Shown: piece by piece, positions 1 to 21,522 of the stretch
How the letters are laid out: each line of letters begins with the position of its first letter
Position numbering within the stretch: the stretch's first letter is position 1
Source of the DNA: Penelope pileata
Taxonomy: Eukaryota; Chordata; Aves; Galliformes; Cracidae
Assembly: GCA_013396635.1 (NCBI GenBank)
Contig: WBMW01004965.1
Coordinates: forward strand, 76,820 to 140,819
Reading direction: 5' to 3'
Length of the DNA stretch: 64,000 nucleotides
The notes under the pieces: generated by a model
What the model saw: the letters and a program-made list of their open reading frames with translations, nothing else
Told to the model about the DNA's origin: nothing
The model's database searches: none
Position numbers and translations under genes: made by a program

Positions 1-8081
<8,081 letters not shown>

Positions 8082-8271
8082 ATACATCGTGCAAGATCTT
8101 ATGGAAACAGATCTTTACAAGCTCTTAAAGACTCAACACCTCAGCAACGACCACATTTGTTATTTCCTTTACCAGATTCTGAGAGGGTTAAAATATATCC
8201 ATTCAGCCAATGTGCTTCATCGCGACCTCAAACCTTCAAATTTGCTGCTTAACACCACTTGTGATCTCAAG
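8082..8271 (+). CDS. MAPK1: MAPK1 (ERK2) coding exon 3
   Basis: This 190-bp exon codes for the last base of Val101 and residues 102-164: the hinge (YIVQDLMETD, with the gatekeeper Gln105 and the hinge Asp106 and Met108 that contact ATP), helices D and E, and the catalytic loop. HRDLKPSN is intact; the catalytic-base Asp149 is the GAC at 8224-8226. The exon ends at Leu-Lys before a strong U2 donor, GTGAGT. It enters from a U12-type intron and leaves through an ordinary U2-type intron. The translation agrees with vertebrate ERK2 as I know it, with no frameshift or stop. Confidence 0.97.
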
Positions 8272-9266
8272 GTGAGTGGAAGTTTCTTAAAAAATTTTGC
8301 TTGTATGGTCTTCATAAACTACTTGCTATAAATGTAAACATGATTTTGTTATTGGGAATTAATGTGATTTTTATCCTTGAAAGATTGCCAAATCAGTAAT
8401 AATTATCATAAAATGTTATCAGTGTTTGAGAACTCTGTGCTCTGTTACGCTCTTCTGATGAATGCATCACTGTTTCCATCTGGAGGCTGACATCGAAACA
8501 GCCTCTTTGAAAGCTGGTGAAAATACTTACGCAGAATTGTGTTTATCTGGAAAGTACACTGAAAATTGTGTACATTTCAAGTCTTGAATCTCTGTGTTCA
8601 AACTGTTAATCGTTCTGTGTTGGAAAAGGCCTTCATTTTAGTGGACAGCCAACATGGTGTGTGAAAGTCAGTGTTGATTAAACGCAGAGCAGTCACTTGC
8701 AGAGAGAACATTCCTAATTTAACGTTCTCAGTCATGGGCTCTGTGCTAAATACTGCAGAAGGATGATCTTAGAGCTGTTGGGATTCTTGGAAAATGTCAC
8801 CTTGATGTTCAGTGGCATTCAGTAAAGCAAACCAAGCGTGAAGAATTAGAACAGAAATGAAGAATAAAACAGAAAACATGCCATTCTGTAACTCCCTGTT
8901 TTTCTTGAGTCTTAAGTACTTGTGTGATAATAACTGTCACACTTCTCCCTATGATACAGTCTTTTAGACTTAGGTGACCAGGATTTCAAAGTCCTCCTAC
9001 CCGAATGAGGAAGAACTGTTTAGCCTAGGTTTCCCCAGCTGGAAGATAACTGCTCGAGGAGAAGAATGAACACGACAGAAATTGATAAGATTTCTAGTGG
9101 TAGGGAGGGGTAAATAGAGAACAATTGCTCAGTGTCTTCACCTGTTGAAAATAAAAAGTGGGTGAGGTAGATGAAAGCAGCTGGCACGCTCAGAGTGAAA
9201 GGGTGTAGTAGCTAACTTTGAGCTTTTTTAAGAGCAGAGTAGATATTAAGGTAATATGACTTGGGG

Positions 9267-9617
9267 AAAAAAAAAAAAAACACCAAGCAAGTTTTCAGAA
9301 GAAAAAGCTTTTGAATGCTGCCTTTGGTTTAGAGTCCCGTGGTGGCAACTCCATGGAAGATGAGAGAGACCAGGAGAGAAGCACTGGAGCACGTTCCCTT
9401 GTGCACTTTGAGTATTTTCAAGTACTTGCTGTTGGCCACTGGTGGAGCAAGATTAGAGTTTCCATGGCTTTGGGCTTTGATCTGGTGTGGTACAACTGTT
9501 TTTGTTACACGCTGCGTCGCCCCTGATTACACTGGTTTTTATAGTGGCTCTAATGTTCTAATTAAAAAAAGAAAAAAAAAAAAAAAACACAACAAAAACC
9601 AAAACAAGCAGCAAAAC
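9267..9617 (+). repeat. A-rich low-complexity tracts in MAPK1 intron 3
   Basis: Fourteen consecutive A at 9267-9280. A second A-rich tract at 9564-9587 is interrupted by one G and runs on as CA-rich sequence (caaaaacc-type units) to about 9617. No retroposon body was recognised directly upstream of either tract, so they are called simple low-complexity sequence rather than retroposon tails. Confidence 0.75.
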
Positions 9618-11070
9618 CCTCTGCAAAATGTAAACCGGTTGCTGGCCTTACAAGTTTGTCACAATTCCAAGCAAAATCCTTGCTGTTTATATGCTTGAGG
9701 TGCTGGTCCCTTTGAAAGGCTGCCGACGCTGTTTGTTTGCTTTGTATTCCCACTGCTGCTTGTCAGTTTCTCCCAGTGCATCCTCCTGCACTGCCACTTG
9801 CCTCTTGCAGTGGGACTTCAGCTGTTGTGTCGAGCCCCTCAAGGCATTAACCCCTTCATGGAAGGAATGGAGTAAGATCTACAGGTGTGGTAGAGGCAGG
9901 AAAGAACAGTTTGAGTGTAATTCTGTGCATGTGCAATTAAATAAAAAAGCAGTATTTTAAGACGAGATATAGTCGTGAAAAGGAAATTAAGTTTACTGTA
10001 TGACAAAGTACTAAGATATGGCCTCAGTAAATACTGTGCCAATTTCTTTCTTGGATATGAAAAGCAGCGTGCCACTGCAACGTGTGCTGTCCTAGTGCAG
10101 GGTATGGCAGGCTGTGTGACAGCACAGGCTTTTTGTTAACCTGAAGGGAACATTGGTGGTGGTGTTACCACATCTAAAGTTTAGACAACGGAATTGAAAA
10201 GAAAGCTAGTGCATGTTAGGCCTTGTCTGATGAATGCAGAATTTGTACCAGCTTGTTTCTTCCAGGGCTGTTCTGCCAGTCTGTGTCTGCTGTGTGCGTG
10301 CTTACAGAGCCATTATTGCACTCAACTCAAAACACAGCGTGCTGTGGAAGTGAACAGCTTTAAGCCATGGTTTCAGAGGAACGAAAATACAAAATTTGTT
10401 CATTGCCAGTGTTAACGCTGTTAGCTTCTTTCTTTAATGATACTGTGAGAGAGATCTGTTGATCTCTCCTGGAGCTCCGTGTCCTAGAAGTTGCAGCAAG
10501 AATTTCTTTCTTCTGCCTTAAGCATAATCTTGACCTCTGGGTCGTAGTTTTCGTTTCCAGGTAATAAATGTATTTCTAAGTCTCTGTATACAGTGTTGGT
10601 CTGTGAACCCTGTAGCTTTGTCCTGAGCAGCTCAGGGCAGAAGTGCAGAACCTAAAGCAATTCCCATTTCCTCAGGCTGTACTTCAGACTGAAATAAAAC
10701 CTTAAATCTGCCTTCTCACATAGTGAGAAAGGTTTTGGAAGTCCATCACGTGGCTGAACTACTGTCTGTTGTGGTAGCTCTTCAGTGAAGGATTAGATCT
10801 GAGACTCCATGGACACTGCTGCCTGGGGGAGCTCTTTCCAGTGACAGTCCTGGCTAGTGAAGACTTCTTTTTTTTTCTTTTGCAGCTTGGCACCTTTCTC
10901 ATAAATAAGAGATGTGTGTATGCTGACATTCTAAAGGCTGGAATATATGCTGAAATATTATCAAACATTTTTGGCAATATTTTCATATGCTTGTGGTTTC
11001 ATCTAGCAATTTGCCCAATTCAGCAGTTTTGTAAATGGAATATGTGACATAAAAACTGCTATGACCATAT

Positions 11071-11100
11071 GATTTTCCTAGGCCAGTGGCCTAGGAAATC
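11071..11100. repeat. Near-perfect inverted repeat (hairpin) in MAPK1 intron 3
   Basis: Left arm 11071-11085 reads GATTTTCCTAGGCCA and right arm 11087-11100 reads TGGCCTAGGAAATC. The right arm is the exact reverse complement of the left arm apart from one extra T in the left arm. The two arms are separated by a single G, so an RNA hairpin would have about a 3-nt loop and one bulge. No known RNA family was recognised. Confidence 0.85.
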
Positions 11101-13931
11101 AGAGAATCAGTTCAAAGTTACTTTAAACAGATTCTCAGCTAATGTGATTTTGGCATACCAGCTTATTCCAGATCTGAATCCACTCCTCTGGTTAAAACTT
11201 CAGGGCACTACAGCAATATTGTAAGTTGTGTTTTTCTGTCTACACAGTGAATAAGTCCAAGTATTAAATATTTAGGGGCTGTTGGACAGCTTGATCAGCT
11301 TGAAAAGAGGATGATGGAGTTTTTTGAGGGAAAACTGCAAGGTGTTGTTTCAGCATTGTACCAGTTGCTCCGGAGGCTCAGCTGTTCCAACGCCGTGTTA
11401 TCAGTAACTACTGGACTTAAAGGAAGCCTCTCCTTTTCCTTTCATACAAATATACGTGCACAGATGGACAAAGTATTCAGTGATACAACCTCAGATAATT
11501 CAGTGCAGTAGTAGCCCTGCTGGCTTTCATTCAGCTTGCTTAGCAAGTGTTCGTATGTACATGGTCCTCATAAATCTTCCCAGCTGTCTCTGTAAAATAA
11601 AATGCTTTTATGGTAAGTGCTTACAAAACATTATTTTCAAGAAGTGGAAGCTGAATATATTGATAGGCTGCTGGGTGTTTAAAGTTGTTTAACGGAGGAG
11701 TTATTCTCTCTCCCAAAATGGCACCTGTGCTGTTTCTCCAAAGCGTGAAGCAGTGACTGGGTCTTTCATTACGCACATTTTTTATTCTCTGCTTCGACTC
11801 AGTCAAAATTCCAAAACCATTCTGCTGCCGTTACACTGCTTTCGTGCAACCCATCATGTCCCAGTTCACTTACGATTAAGAAGCCTATCTTCTTCTTGTA
11901 CTTTGACACTTACCAGTTGATAGCTGGACAGGTACAGTGGACTTGTAGCTTTTTCCCCTGGGTAGCACTTAGCAGCTGCTCTGCTGAGCGGTCCTTGTTG
12001 CCGCAGGGCGAGAGCTGCCTGCCCGCAGCAGCCGCAGTCGGTCTCTGTTCTTCCTCCCTTGCACTCAGGGCTGGAGGCAGACTGCTGACCTCTCCAGCTC
12101 CTCTCTTATTGTGTCCCTCGGTGCTCCCGGTCAGCTCTGCAGCTGATGCAAACACTGCTAGCAGCCAAAAGCCGCTCTTTCTTACAGCCTCAGCCTTGGT
12201 GCCTTTCTCACTGATGGTGTTTCTTCTTTTCTGCTTAACCTGCTTCTGCTCCGGTCAGCAGGAGCTTTTTGTCATTTTAATGAGCTGTCTTTGTTCGTTC
12301 ATCTTCCTTTCCATCCCATGTGCTACTTTTTTCTACTCGAGCTGAGAGATCCACAGACATCTTTTTTTAATTCGTTTTTTTTCTTATGTACTGGAGCCTT
12401 TTTTCTTTTGCCTTAATAACAACAAATGGTAACCCTGTGCTCGTGTGTAATATTACAATTCTGCAAGGTCTCCTTGCTGTAGTCTTTAATTTTTTGTGAG
12501 GCTGGGAGGAAGAGGTCGCAACAAGTTTGTCTCATGTAATTGTTTTCTGTAGTCTGTCCAGCTGTCCTCTACAGTTTCTTCTCTTTTTACAGGAGACTTT
12601 TCTGATCATCTGTGCTGGTTCACTTTATGTAAGCTGCTAACGGCGTACAAGGCAGCTGTCTGCGCAGCCTGGGAAGACCTTGACATGCTTAAGAGGGTTC
12701 CTTTTGTTTGCTGTTTTCCAAGGATGCTTTTGTTTTACATGCAGCTGCAGTCAGAGTTGTCCAGTGCGGGCCGGCTGGTGACTTTCATTGCTGCCTTTTC
12801 TTCAGACCCTCTGTTTAACAGGCTGCTGCCAGATCTTAAGGTCTTATCCCCAGATGTCACTTCTGCTCAGCTGAATCTCTTCTTCCTTTCGGAGGTTGTA
12901 TGTCCAGGAAAATAAAGGAGTAGGTTGTCAGGGTACAGTGAGGCTTCTGCATTTTTGGTAGGATTATCCAGTACATGGACTACAACATATTGTTTCACAT
13001 TTTTAATATAGTCAGTGTGCACAATTAACTATCAAGGAGTAAACTGTCATCAACTGTGTGCATCAGAGGAACTTCCTAATTGTTTTCTTCTCTTACATCT
13101 GATGCCTTGTTTTTGAGAGGATGTACTCATTTCATGTCATGATCATAAGTGGTTTGGTGATGAGTGTGCCTAGTGTGGCACTCGACAAGCTTGTCATTTA
13201 CCTGTCAGATGGTAGAAGGGAACAGCTGCTGTACTATCTTCACATTTTCAATTTTCTTAATTTCTCTTTCGAGAGAGGACACTAAATAGCTCTGAAAGCC
13301 TTGGAGCCTCCTTATCAGAGTATAGGTAAAAACACTTTCTCCTTCTTACTGAACTCACTAGTGTACATCAGAGATAATTTTATCTAATCATGAAAAAAAT
13401 ATATGTATTTTCCTGGTATAGGGTTGAGAAGTGTTTTCTTCTGATTTTTTTATGCTCATGCTTCCTTCAGCAGCCTCTAATCTCCAGTACACCATTATCT
13501 CATGATGTTTCTTTTGCAAAGATGCACTGTTGTGATGGCAGTTTTTGTAAAAAGGAGTTTTGAACTATGCTTCAAATGTGTTGGTCGTTAATTCTTGTTG
13601 TTGTTGGAGAGCTTAATACCTCTTCATTTTCTGGTAGAAGTCTGGTAACAAGTTGGAGTGGTATACTTTGCCTCCTACCTGGCAGAGATGTTAAACAAGC
13701 CCACAGTAGAGCATAAACTGTGCACCAACAATGGTTTTTTCCCTCAAGCTGTTCAGACTGCTTATTCTCCTTGGCTCCTGCTGGGGCTCCTATCCAAATA
13801 GCCTTTTTGTACTTGGATCCCAAATACTTTTTCTGACCTTTGTGCAATAATTTATTTCTAGAAGTACATGCTAGCATCTCTGTCTTTGCAAGTTTTACGT
13901 CATAGGTCGGGGAGAGGTGACTTACTAATGT

Positions 13932-14140
13932 CATAGAATTACAGAATCCTTAGAATTGGAAGGGACCTTTAAAGATCATCTAGTCCAACTCCCCTGCAAT
14001 GTACAGGGACACCTACAGCTAGATCAGGTTGCTCAGAGCTTGGTCCTGCCTGACCTTGACTGTCTCCAGGGATGGGGCTTCTACCACCTCTGTGGGCAAC
14101 CTGTTCCAGTGTTCCACCATCCTTACTGTAAAATATCCTA
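13932..14140 (-). mobile_element. Truncated CR1 LINE (3' end fragment, antisense to MAPK1)
   Basis: The segment opens with catagaattacagaatc, a diverged form of the octamer repeat that ends CR1 elements. It continues with the typical CR1 3'-end words read in reverse: ttggaagggacctttaaagatcatctagtccaac, split here only by divergence, then the cysteine-poor body up to ccagtgttccacc. The terminal octamers at the left place the CR1 sense strand on the minus strand. Only about 200 bp are present, the usual 5'-truncated state of these non-LTR retrotransposons; no reverse transcriptase remains. CR1 is the dominant LINE of birds and is also present in turtles and crocodilians. The right edge is uncertain by about 20 bp. 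It ends about 60 bp before MAPK1 exon 4. Confidence 0.88.
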
Positions 14141-14203
14141 GTATTGGAAGCTGTTTGTCTAATATGCTTGCTTTTTTTTTTTTGCTTTTTAATTTAAAAC
14201 CAG

Positions 14204-14320
14204 ATTTGTGACTTCGGACTGGCTCGTGTTGCAGATCCAGACCATGATCACACAGGATTCCTGACAGAATACGTGGCCACGCGTTGGTACAGGGCTCCTG
14301 AAATCATGCTGAATTCTAAG
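14204..14320 (+). CDS. MAPK1: MAPK1 (ERK2) coding exon 4 (activation loop)
   Basis: This 117-bp, phase-0 exon codes for residues 165-203. It starts with Ile-Cys-Asp-Phe-Gly: the DFG aspartate that binds magnesium (Asp167) is the GAC at 14210-14212. The dual-phosphorylation motif Thr-Glu-Tyr (Thr185 and Tyr187 in human numbering) is at 14264-14272. MEK1/2 phosphorylate both residues to activate the kinase. The P+1 loop and APE-like motif follow as VATRWYRAPE, then IMLNSK. TEY, rather than the TPY of JNK or TGY of p38, marks the ERK class. The acceptor follows a T-rich tract and the donor is GTGAGA. Confidence 0.98.
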
Positions 14321-14882
14321 GTGAGAACTGTAGTGCACTGCCAGGGTGCTTCTGCTGCTGCTGATTCGCCTGTGAGCACCAAATTTTTCTCTCTCTTCTG
14401 GCCCCTTCTGGATTTTTTTTTTTCACAGTTGGAACATATGCATAATCTTGAGGAAACAGAGTAATGGATTTACAACATAGCTACTGGTTTGCAATAAATT
14501 TGTGATTCCAGATACAGTTACTGGATGCTACAGCTGAGTGAACATGTGCACGAGTTTCCATATGCCTACTTTCTTGCCATTCATGAGACTTGATTCTGTC
14601 AGATGTTCTCTTTCATAGAGCAGAACAGAAATGCCAGCAATGAGAGCACTCTAGTGCTGTGTTCAACAAGGCTTGCAAGCGTTGCCTTAGTGTTACTTGA
14701 CATCTTAATTTAGGTTTAGAATGTGTAATGAGGATGAGTCTGATTTTGAAGGCATGTGATCTTTGCTGGATGTCAATCTTAATTACGTTCTCCTAGTCTT
14801 AATGTGCCCTTTCAAAATTTACTGAAGTAATTATGCAAAAAATGCATTTGAACAAAAGTGGATTTTTTTGCTCCGCTTGCAG
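14321..14882 (+). other. MAPK1: MAPK1 intron 4
   Basis: A 562-bp U2-type intron, with donor GTGAGA and acceptor tttttgctccgcttgcag. It contains ordinary AT-rich sequence and a short T run near 14,410. No further feature was seen. Confidence 0.93.
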
Positions 14883-14997
14883 GGTTACACCAAGTCTATT
14901 GACATCTGGTCAGTAGGCTGCATTCTGGCAGAGATGCTCTCCAACAGGCCTATCTTTCCAGGAAAACACTACCTTGACCAACTCAACCATATCCTTG
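14883..14997 (+). CDS. MAPK1: MAPK1 (ERK2) coding exon 5
   Basis: This 115-bp exon codes for residues 204-241 and the first base of Gly242: helix F (SIDIWSVGCILAEML), the loop SNRPIFPGKHY and the start of the MAPK insert (LDQLNHIL). The helix F aspartate in DIWSVG, which anchors the catalytic and regulatory spines, is present. The boundaries follow from frame continuity: CTT G at the end joins GT ATA at the start of exon 6 to give Leu-Gly-Ile. Donor GTAAGC, acceptor CAG. Confidence 0.97.
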
Positions 14998-15584
14998 GTA
15001 AGCTCTGTGTAGTACAGTAGCATTTCCACATCCATCCATCTCTCTCCATCTTCTCTACCAGTTAGACTCATCTGGGTCACCCGTTTCTTTCTTTTGGTCT
15101 TGTTCCTTTAATCTGTGCTGCTGTGGATGGATGGTGTTCAGGAATGTATAGTTTATGGATCTGTAGGTGCATCTTCTGATCCCTGTAGTTATTTCTTGAG
15201 TGATTTCTATGGTAAATCGTTGGTTAGAGGTGGAACTAGAGGATACTTATTTATTGCATCAGCAGAGATGGCTTAAAAAAATTAATAAATAAAAAAGTTC
15301 AAATATACCACTGGGTCCACATCAATTTTTTAAATTTCTGCAGGTAAGCTTATATCAATTGCACCTTATACTACTGCTAATTGGAAAACTCAAATGCATT
15401 TATTTACTAGAAGAATTAACCTTTTTAGTAAAAGTTTCTAAACATTGTAAGATATTCTGTGCTCTTAAAACATGTAGTGTTGATTCTTCTTTGGTTTTAA
15501 TGCTGGGTTTTAGCAGATGTGATGTGGTTGTTTTAATGTGCTTTTTGCAGGAATGCAGAACTGTTTGTGGTTTTATTTTCATAG
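14998..15584 (+). other. MAPK1: MAPK1 intron 5
   Basis: A 587-bp intron with donor GTAAGC and acceptor ttttattttcatag. It contains a short CCAT/TCCATC-rich patch near 15,030-15,055 and A/T-rich sequence. No other feature was recognised. An open frame running from this intron into exon 6 is a chance extension of the coding frame. Confidence 0.92.
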
Positions 15585-15716
15585 GTATACTTGGATCCCC
15601 TTCCCAAGAAGATTTGAACTGTATAATAAATTTAAAGGCCAGAAACTATTTGCTTTCCCTACCACACAAAAACAAGGTACCATGGAACAGGCTGTTTCCA
15701 AATGCTGATCCCAAAG
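15585..15716 (+). CDS. MAPK1: MAPK1 (ERK2) coding exon 6 (MAPK insert)
   Basis: This 132-bp exon codes for the rest of Gly242, residues 243-285 and the first base of Ala286. It holds the second half of the MAPK insert, the CMGC-specific helical insertion that shapes the DEF-motif docking pocket, with GSPSQEDLNCIINLKARNY, then SLPHKNKVPWNRLFPNADPK. The exon ends AAA G before donor GTATTT, a weak U2 donor that lacks the G at intron position +5. The frame joins CA CTT GAT in exon 7 to read Lys-Ala-Leu-Asp. Confidence 0.97.
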
Positions 15717-18794
<3,078 letters not shown>

Positions 18795-18911
18795 CCTGTA
18801 GCTGAAGCTCCCTTCAAGTTTGATATGGAGTTGGATGACTTGCCGAAGGAAAAGCTGAAAGAACTGATTTTTGAGGAAACTGCTAGATTCCAGCCAGGAT
18901 ATCGATCTTAA
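18795..18911 (+). CDS. MAPK1: MAPK1 (ERK2) coding exon 8 with stop codon
   Basis: This part of exon 8 codes for residues 323-360 and the TAA stop (18909-18911). It forms the C-terminal extension (L16) that packs back across the N-lobe: PVAEAPFKFD, then ELDDLPKEKLKELIFEETAR, ending FQPGYRS. The second residue is Val where human ERK2, as I recall it, has Ile, a conservative change. Exons 2-8 together give one base of codon 40 plus exactly 320 codons. The full protein would be 360 residues if exon 1 matches the human length. Confidence 0.97.
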   Translation, partial: PVAEAPFKFDMELDDLPKEKLKELIFEETARFQPGYRS

Positions 18912-18922
18912 ATTGTGCATAG
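18912..18922 (+). other. MAPK1: MAPK1 3' UTR, part in exon 8
   Basis: Only 11 nt of 3' UTR remain in exon 8 before the donor at 18923 (AG|GTAAAG). The splice joins to 21081, whose first bases (gacaaggacttaaaggactgg) resemble the start of the last human MAPK1 exon as I remember it. Because the junction lies 11 nt after the stop codon, under the roughly 50-nt limit, the spliced mRNA should not be a nonsense-mediated decay target. Confidence 0.85.
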
Positions 18923-21080
18923 GTAAAGTCACAGCAATAAGAAACCATGTGGCCAGAAGGATGTTGGGACTGTGTGGTTACCACTAGTGAAATGTGTAAC
19001 TGGCTGATGCTGCTGATTTGCTAACTAGCTGCTGGAGTGCAACTTCCTGCTCACTCGTTTGACCTCGCTCCTGGTCTGTTGCTGAAGAATCAGGTGTAGT
19101 TGGCAACACTGGAGTGTCCGCGAGGAATCCAGGCAATTGTCTTGAGATGTTTACCTGGTTTTTAGGTTACATTTAAGGAATAAGAGTTATATTTAATTAG
19201 TGCTTCTCAGAATAAAAGCTGTGGGAACGCTTTTGAAATGCAGATCTTAAAAAACCACAACTTTTCAAGGGGACAGTGATCTTCATACAAGACATTAGAG
19301 CATTTTGTCATACGTCTTCAAATGCTTTTTAAAATCTCTTCCTTAAATGTAATGTGCAGAGGAGAAATCTTCTAAACTATTTAATAACAAAAGCCTCAGA
19401 GCCATAAAGCTTCAGTATGACTTTGATTTTAAGTACCTCTAAAATAATTGTATGAGTAAGGAGCGATCCAGCTATTCCTAAATCAGTTATGATTATACTT
19501 GCTAATCTCTTGAAGATCTAAACATTCTTAGTTTTAAATGTACTGATATTCACTGCCTCTGTTTCGTTTTGAATCAATAAACTTATCTGGCCTTCATATA
19601 CCTCAAGGCTTGCAAGTCTCAGTAGTTTCATATGATATTGGTCAAATACTTAACGGAATTTTTTTTCAATATCTGTGAAACTTCTGTGATAGTAGTATTT
19701 CAAAGGATCCAAGCTTTGTGGCTGGACAAGAAAATGAAAAAAAGACAGCAGCCTGATGTAGGTTGCCCTGCTTTATGGTCTTAAAAATGATTTCTGTGGT
19801 ATTGTCCATCAACCCTTCACAAATACCAGCTCTGGTTGGCAGTCCTAGCAGAAAGGTTTGAGTTTTGAGCCTGTGAACTTCTGCTCTGTAAGAGAATTCT
19901 TCAGCACTCAAAATGGGATTTCAGTTTCTGCAGTGCTGATGTCTCCACTGTCTTTTATTTAATGAAACTTAAGTGGATTTGAAACTGTTTTAGTAATTAA
20001 AAATTAGGTAAATAGGAGGTTTACACATCTGGCTTTTATTACTTGCTGGGCATTACTGATAGAACTAGACAGGGACACAGTAACATGGGGTGGTACCTGC
20101 TTTCCTCCTGTGTTTTCTAAAGCTAGTTCTGTGCAAGAAGCACCAGGAGTGCATGCACACATTCTGGAAGAAAACGACACAAATTGAGTAGGATGAAACC
20201 TGTGTAGGCCATAGAAACAGGGAAGGGGAGCAAATAGCTAACGTGGTGGTAAATCATGGTTATGATCTTGCCTCTTTGCCCAGGCTGCGCTTACCTGGGC
20301 TGTGTTAGGGCTAAAGGGATTAGGGACACAGATATCAGCGATCAGTGCTAAGGGAAATTTCTGATCTGCTGGTAACGTAACCTTTAAATGCCATTCTGAA
20401 GAGCTGATTTGGCTGATAGCACGCTGAAATTCAAGGATTTTACTTAACCAGATAATGATACCCTGGTAACTTGTACATGTAATTTGTGGTTAGAATTATT
20501 AGATGTTCCACTTCACAGCGTTTAAACATAAGTAGCTGACATCATAGCGAAGGCCAATCCCTAGCAGTTGGCTTAAACTGCACAGTAAGTCTCTTCCTGT
20601 GTGTTTCTGCTCTCCCCCGCAGCTATCAGCTCATCTCAGTGTGTTGTTTCTTGACATTGTAGTTTTTGGCTGTAGTTTTTGGGATTAAGAAGCAGTGTAA
20701 AAATAACCAGTTCTTCAGATAACCAAATAATGCAGCTCACTCCTTTGGAGAAAGATAGAAATGTCTTCCTGGTAGTACTCCTGTTTCTATCCGCACCCTC
20801 TCCCCTCTTTTTTTGGTCACTTAAGAGTGAGGAACAATACAGGAGATGGCCTGTGTTTGGGGGTGCACAGCCCCTGTGGATACCAAAGCTGGCACTGCAG
20901 ACACCTGGGCTCCTAGGTTAAGAAGTTTGTTTTTCAGGGAGAGCCTTTCTCAAACATACGTTGTCTCACTTATGGTAAATATAGCGTATAAAAACACAAA
21001 TAGGAAAACATTTGTTTTAAAAGACAATGTTAAACCTTCCTTCACTGAAATGTCTGCTTTTTTTTTGTTTTTTTTTGTAG
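18923..21080 (+). other. MAPK1: MAPK1 intron 8, an intron within the 3' UTR with internal poly(A) signals
   Basis: A 2158-bp intron with donor GTAAAG and a long T-rich acceptor tract (about 21057-21080, ending tttttttgtag). It contains two canonical AATAAA signals, at 19211-19216 and 19576-19581. Retention of the 5' part of this intron with cleavage near either signal would give a short-UTR mRNA for the same protein. I recall a human MAPK1 transcript variant that differs only in the 3' UTR, but use of these avian sites is inference. No repeat element was recognised. Confidence 0.82.
19211..19216 (+). terminator. MAPK1: Candidate proximal poly(A) signal in MAPK1 intron 8
   Basis: AATAAA about 300 nt after the MAPK1 stop. 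Use of it instead of splicing at 18923 would give a short 3' UTR. A second AATAAA follows at 19576-19581. Neither can be shown to be used from sequence alone. Confidence 0.45.
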
Positions 21081-21484
21081 GACAAGGACTTAAAGGACTG
21101 GGCATGCTCAAACGTTGCTGTTCCTCTTCCCAGTTCTTTATTGTTGGTCATGTCTTGTGGCCTCTCTCAGCTTATCCACTAACTCCTTTGAGCCATTCAG
21201 GAGGGCAGTTCCTGGTAGTTTTGGCTTTTCATGCTTTCAATGAATCTTTTAAGCCTGAAGAATTGTAATTGACACTCCTATGCGTAACGCCCATTGTTGA
21301 CCTGTTGCAGTACTGTACTGTAAGTGCACCTACTGCTGGCCGTGTTTTAACTGCTTGCTTTCTGGTTTGAGAGATGCAGTGGTTCCTTTCACTCCTGGAT
21401 TAATATCCGAGAAGATAATTCATTAACTGATAAGAAGTTTACACCATGAACTATGTTTTTCTGACTTTGATGAAGTCGCTGGCA

Positions 21485-21522
21485 TTTTTTCTTTTTTTTC
21501 TTTTTCTTTTTTTTTTTTTTTT
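21485..21522 (+). repeat. Long T-rich pyrimidine tract in MAPK1 3' UTR
   Basis: About 38 bases of T interrupted only by four C, including an 18-T run, within the last MAPK1 exon and about 400 nt after the exon start. The tract ends in ttag, so it looks like a strong splice acceptor, but the sequence continues in recognisable 3' UTR and no exon is inferred from it. Confidence 0.8.

Larger units (their letters stand above)
8272..14203 (+). other. MAPK1: MAPK1 intron 3 (5.9 kb)
   Basis: Largest MAPK1 intron that is complete in the window, with a normal GTGAGT donor and a T-rich acceptor tract (about 14170-14203). It holds two A-rich tracts (9267-9280 and 9564-9617), a 30-bp near-perfect inverted repeat (11071-11100) and a truncated CR1 LINE just before exon 4, each listed separately. 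A moderately GC-rich patch at about 11,940-12,260 contains a 149-codon open frame from 11,896, but its composition is leucine-, serine- and cysteine-rich low complexity and resembles no protein I know. No exon, RNA gene or promoter could be supported. Confidence 0.9.

Noticed and set aside
11896..12345. 149-codon open frame in MAPK1 intron 3
   Set aside because: Leu/Ser/Cys-rich, no recognisable domain, no splice-supported context; consistent with a chance frame in a pyrimidine-rich patch.
20679..21268. Open frames of 80 and 140 codons spanning the end of MAPK1 intron 8 and the start of exon 9
   Set aside because: They cross a splice acceptor and run into sequence that matches known non-coding MAPK1 3' UTR.
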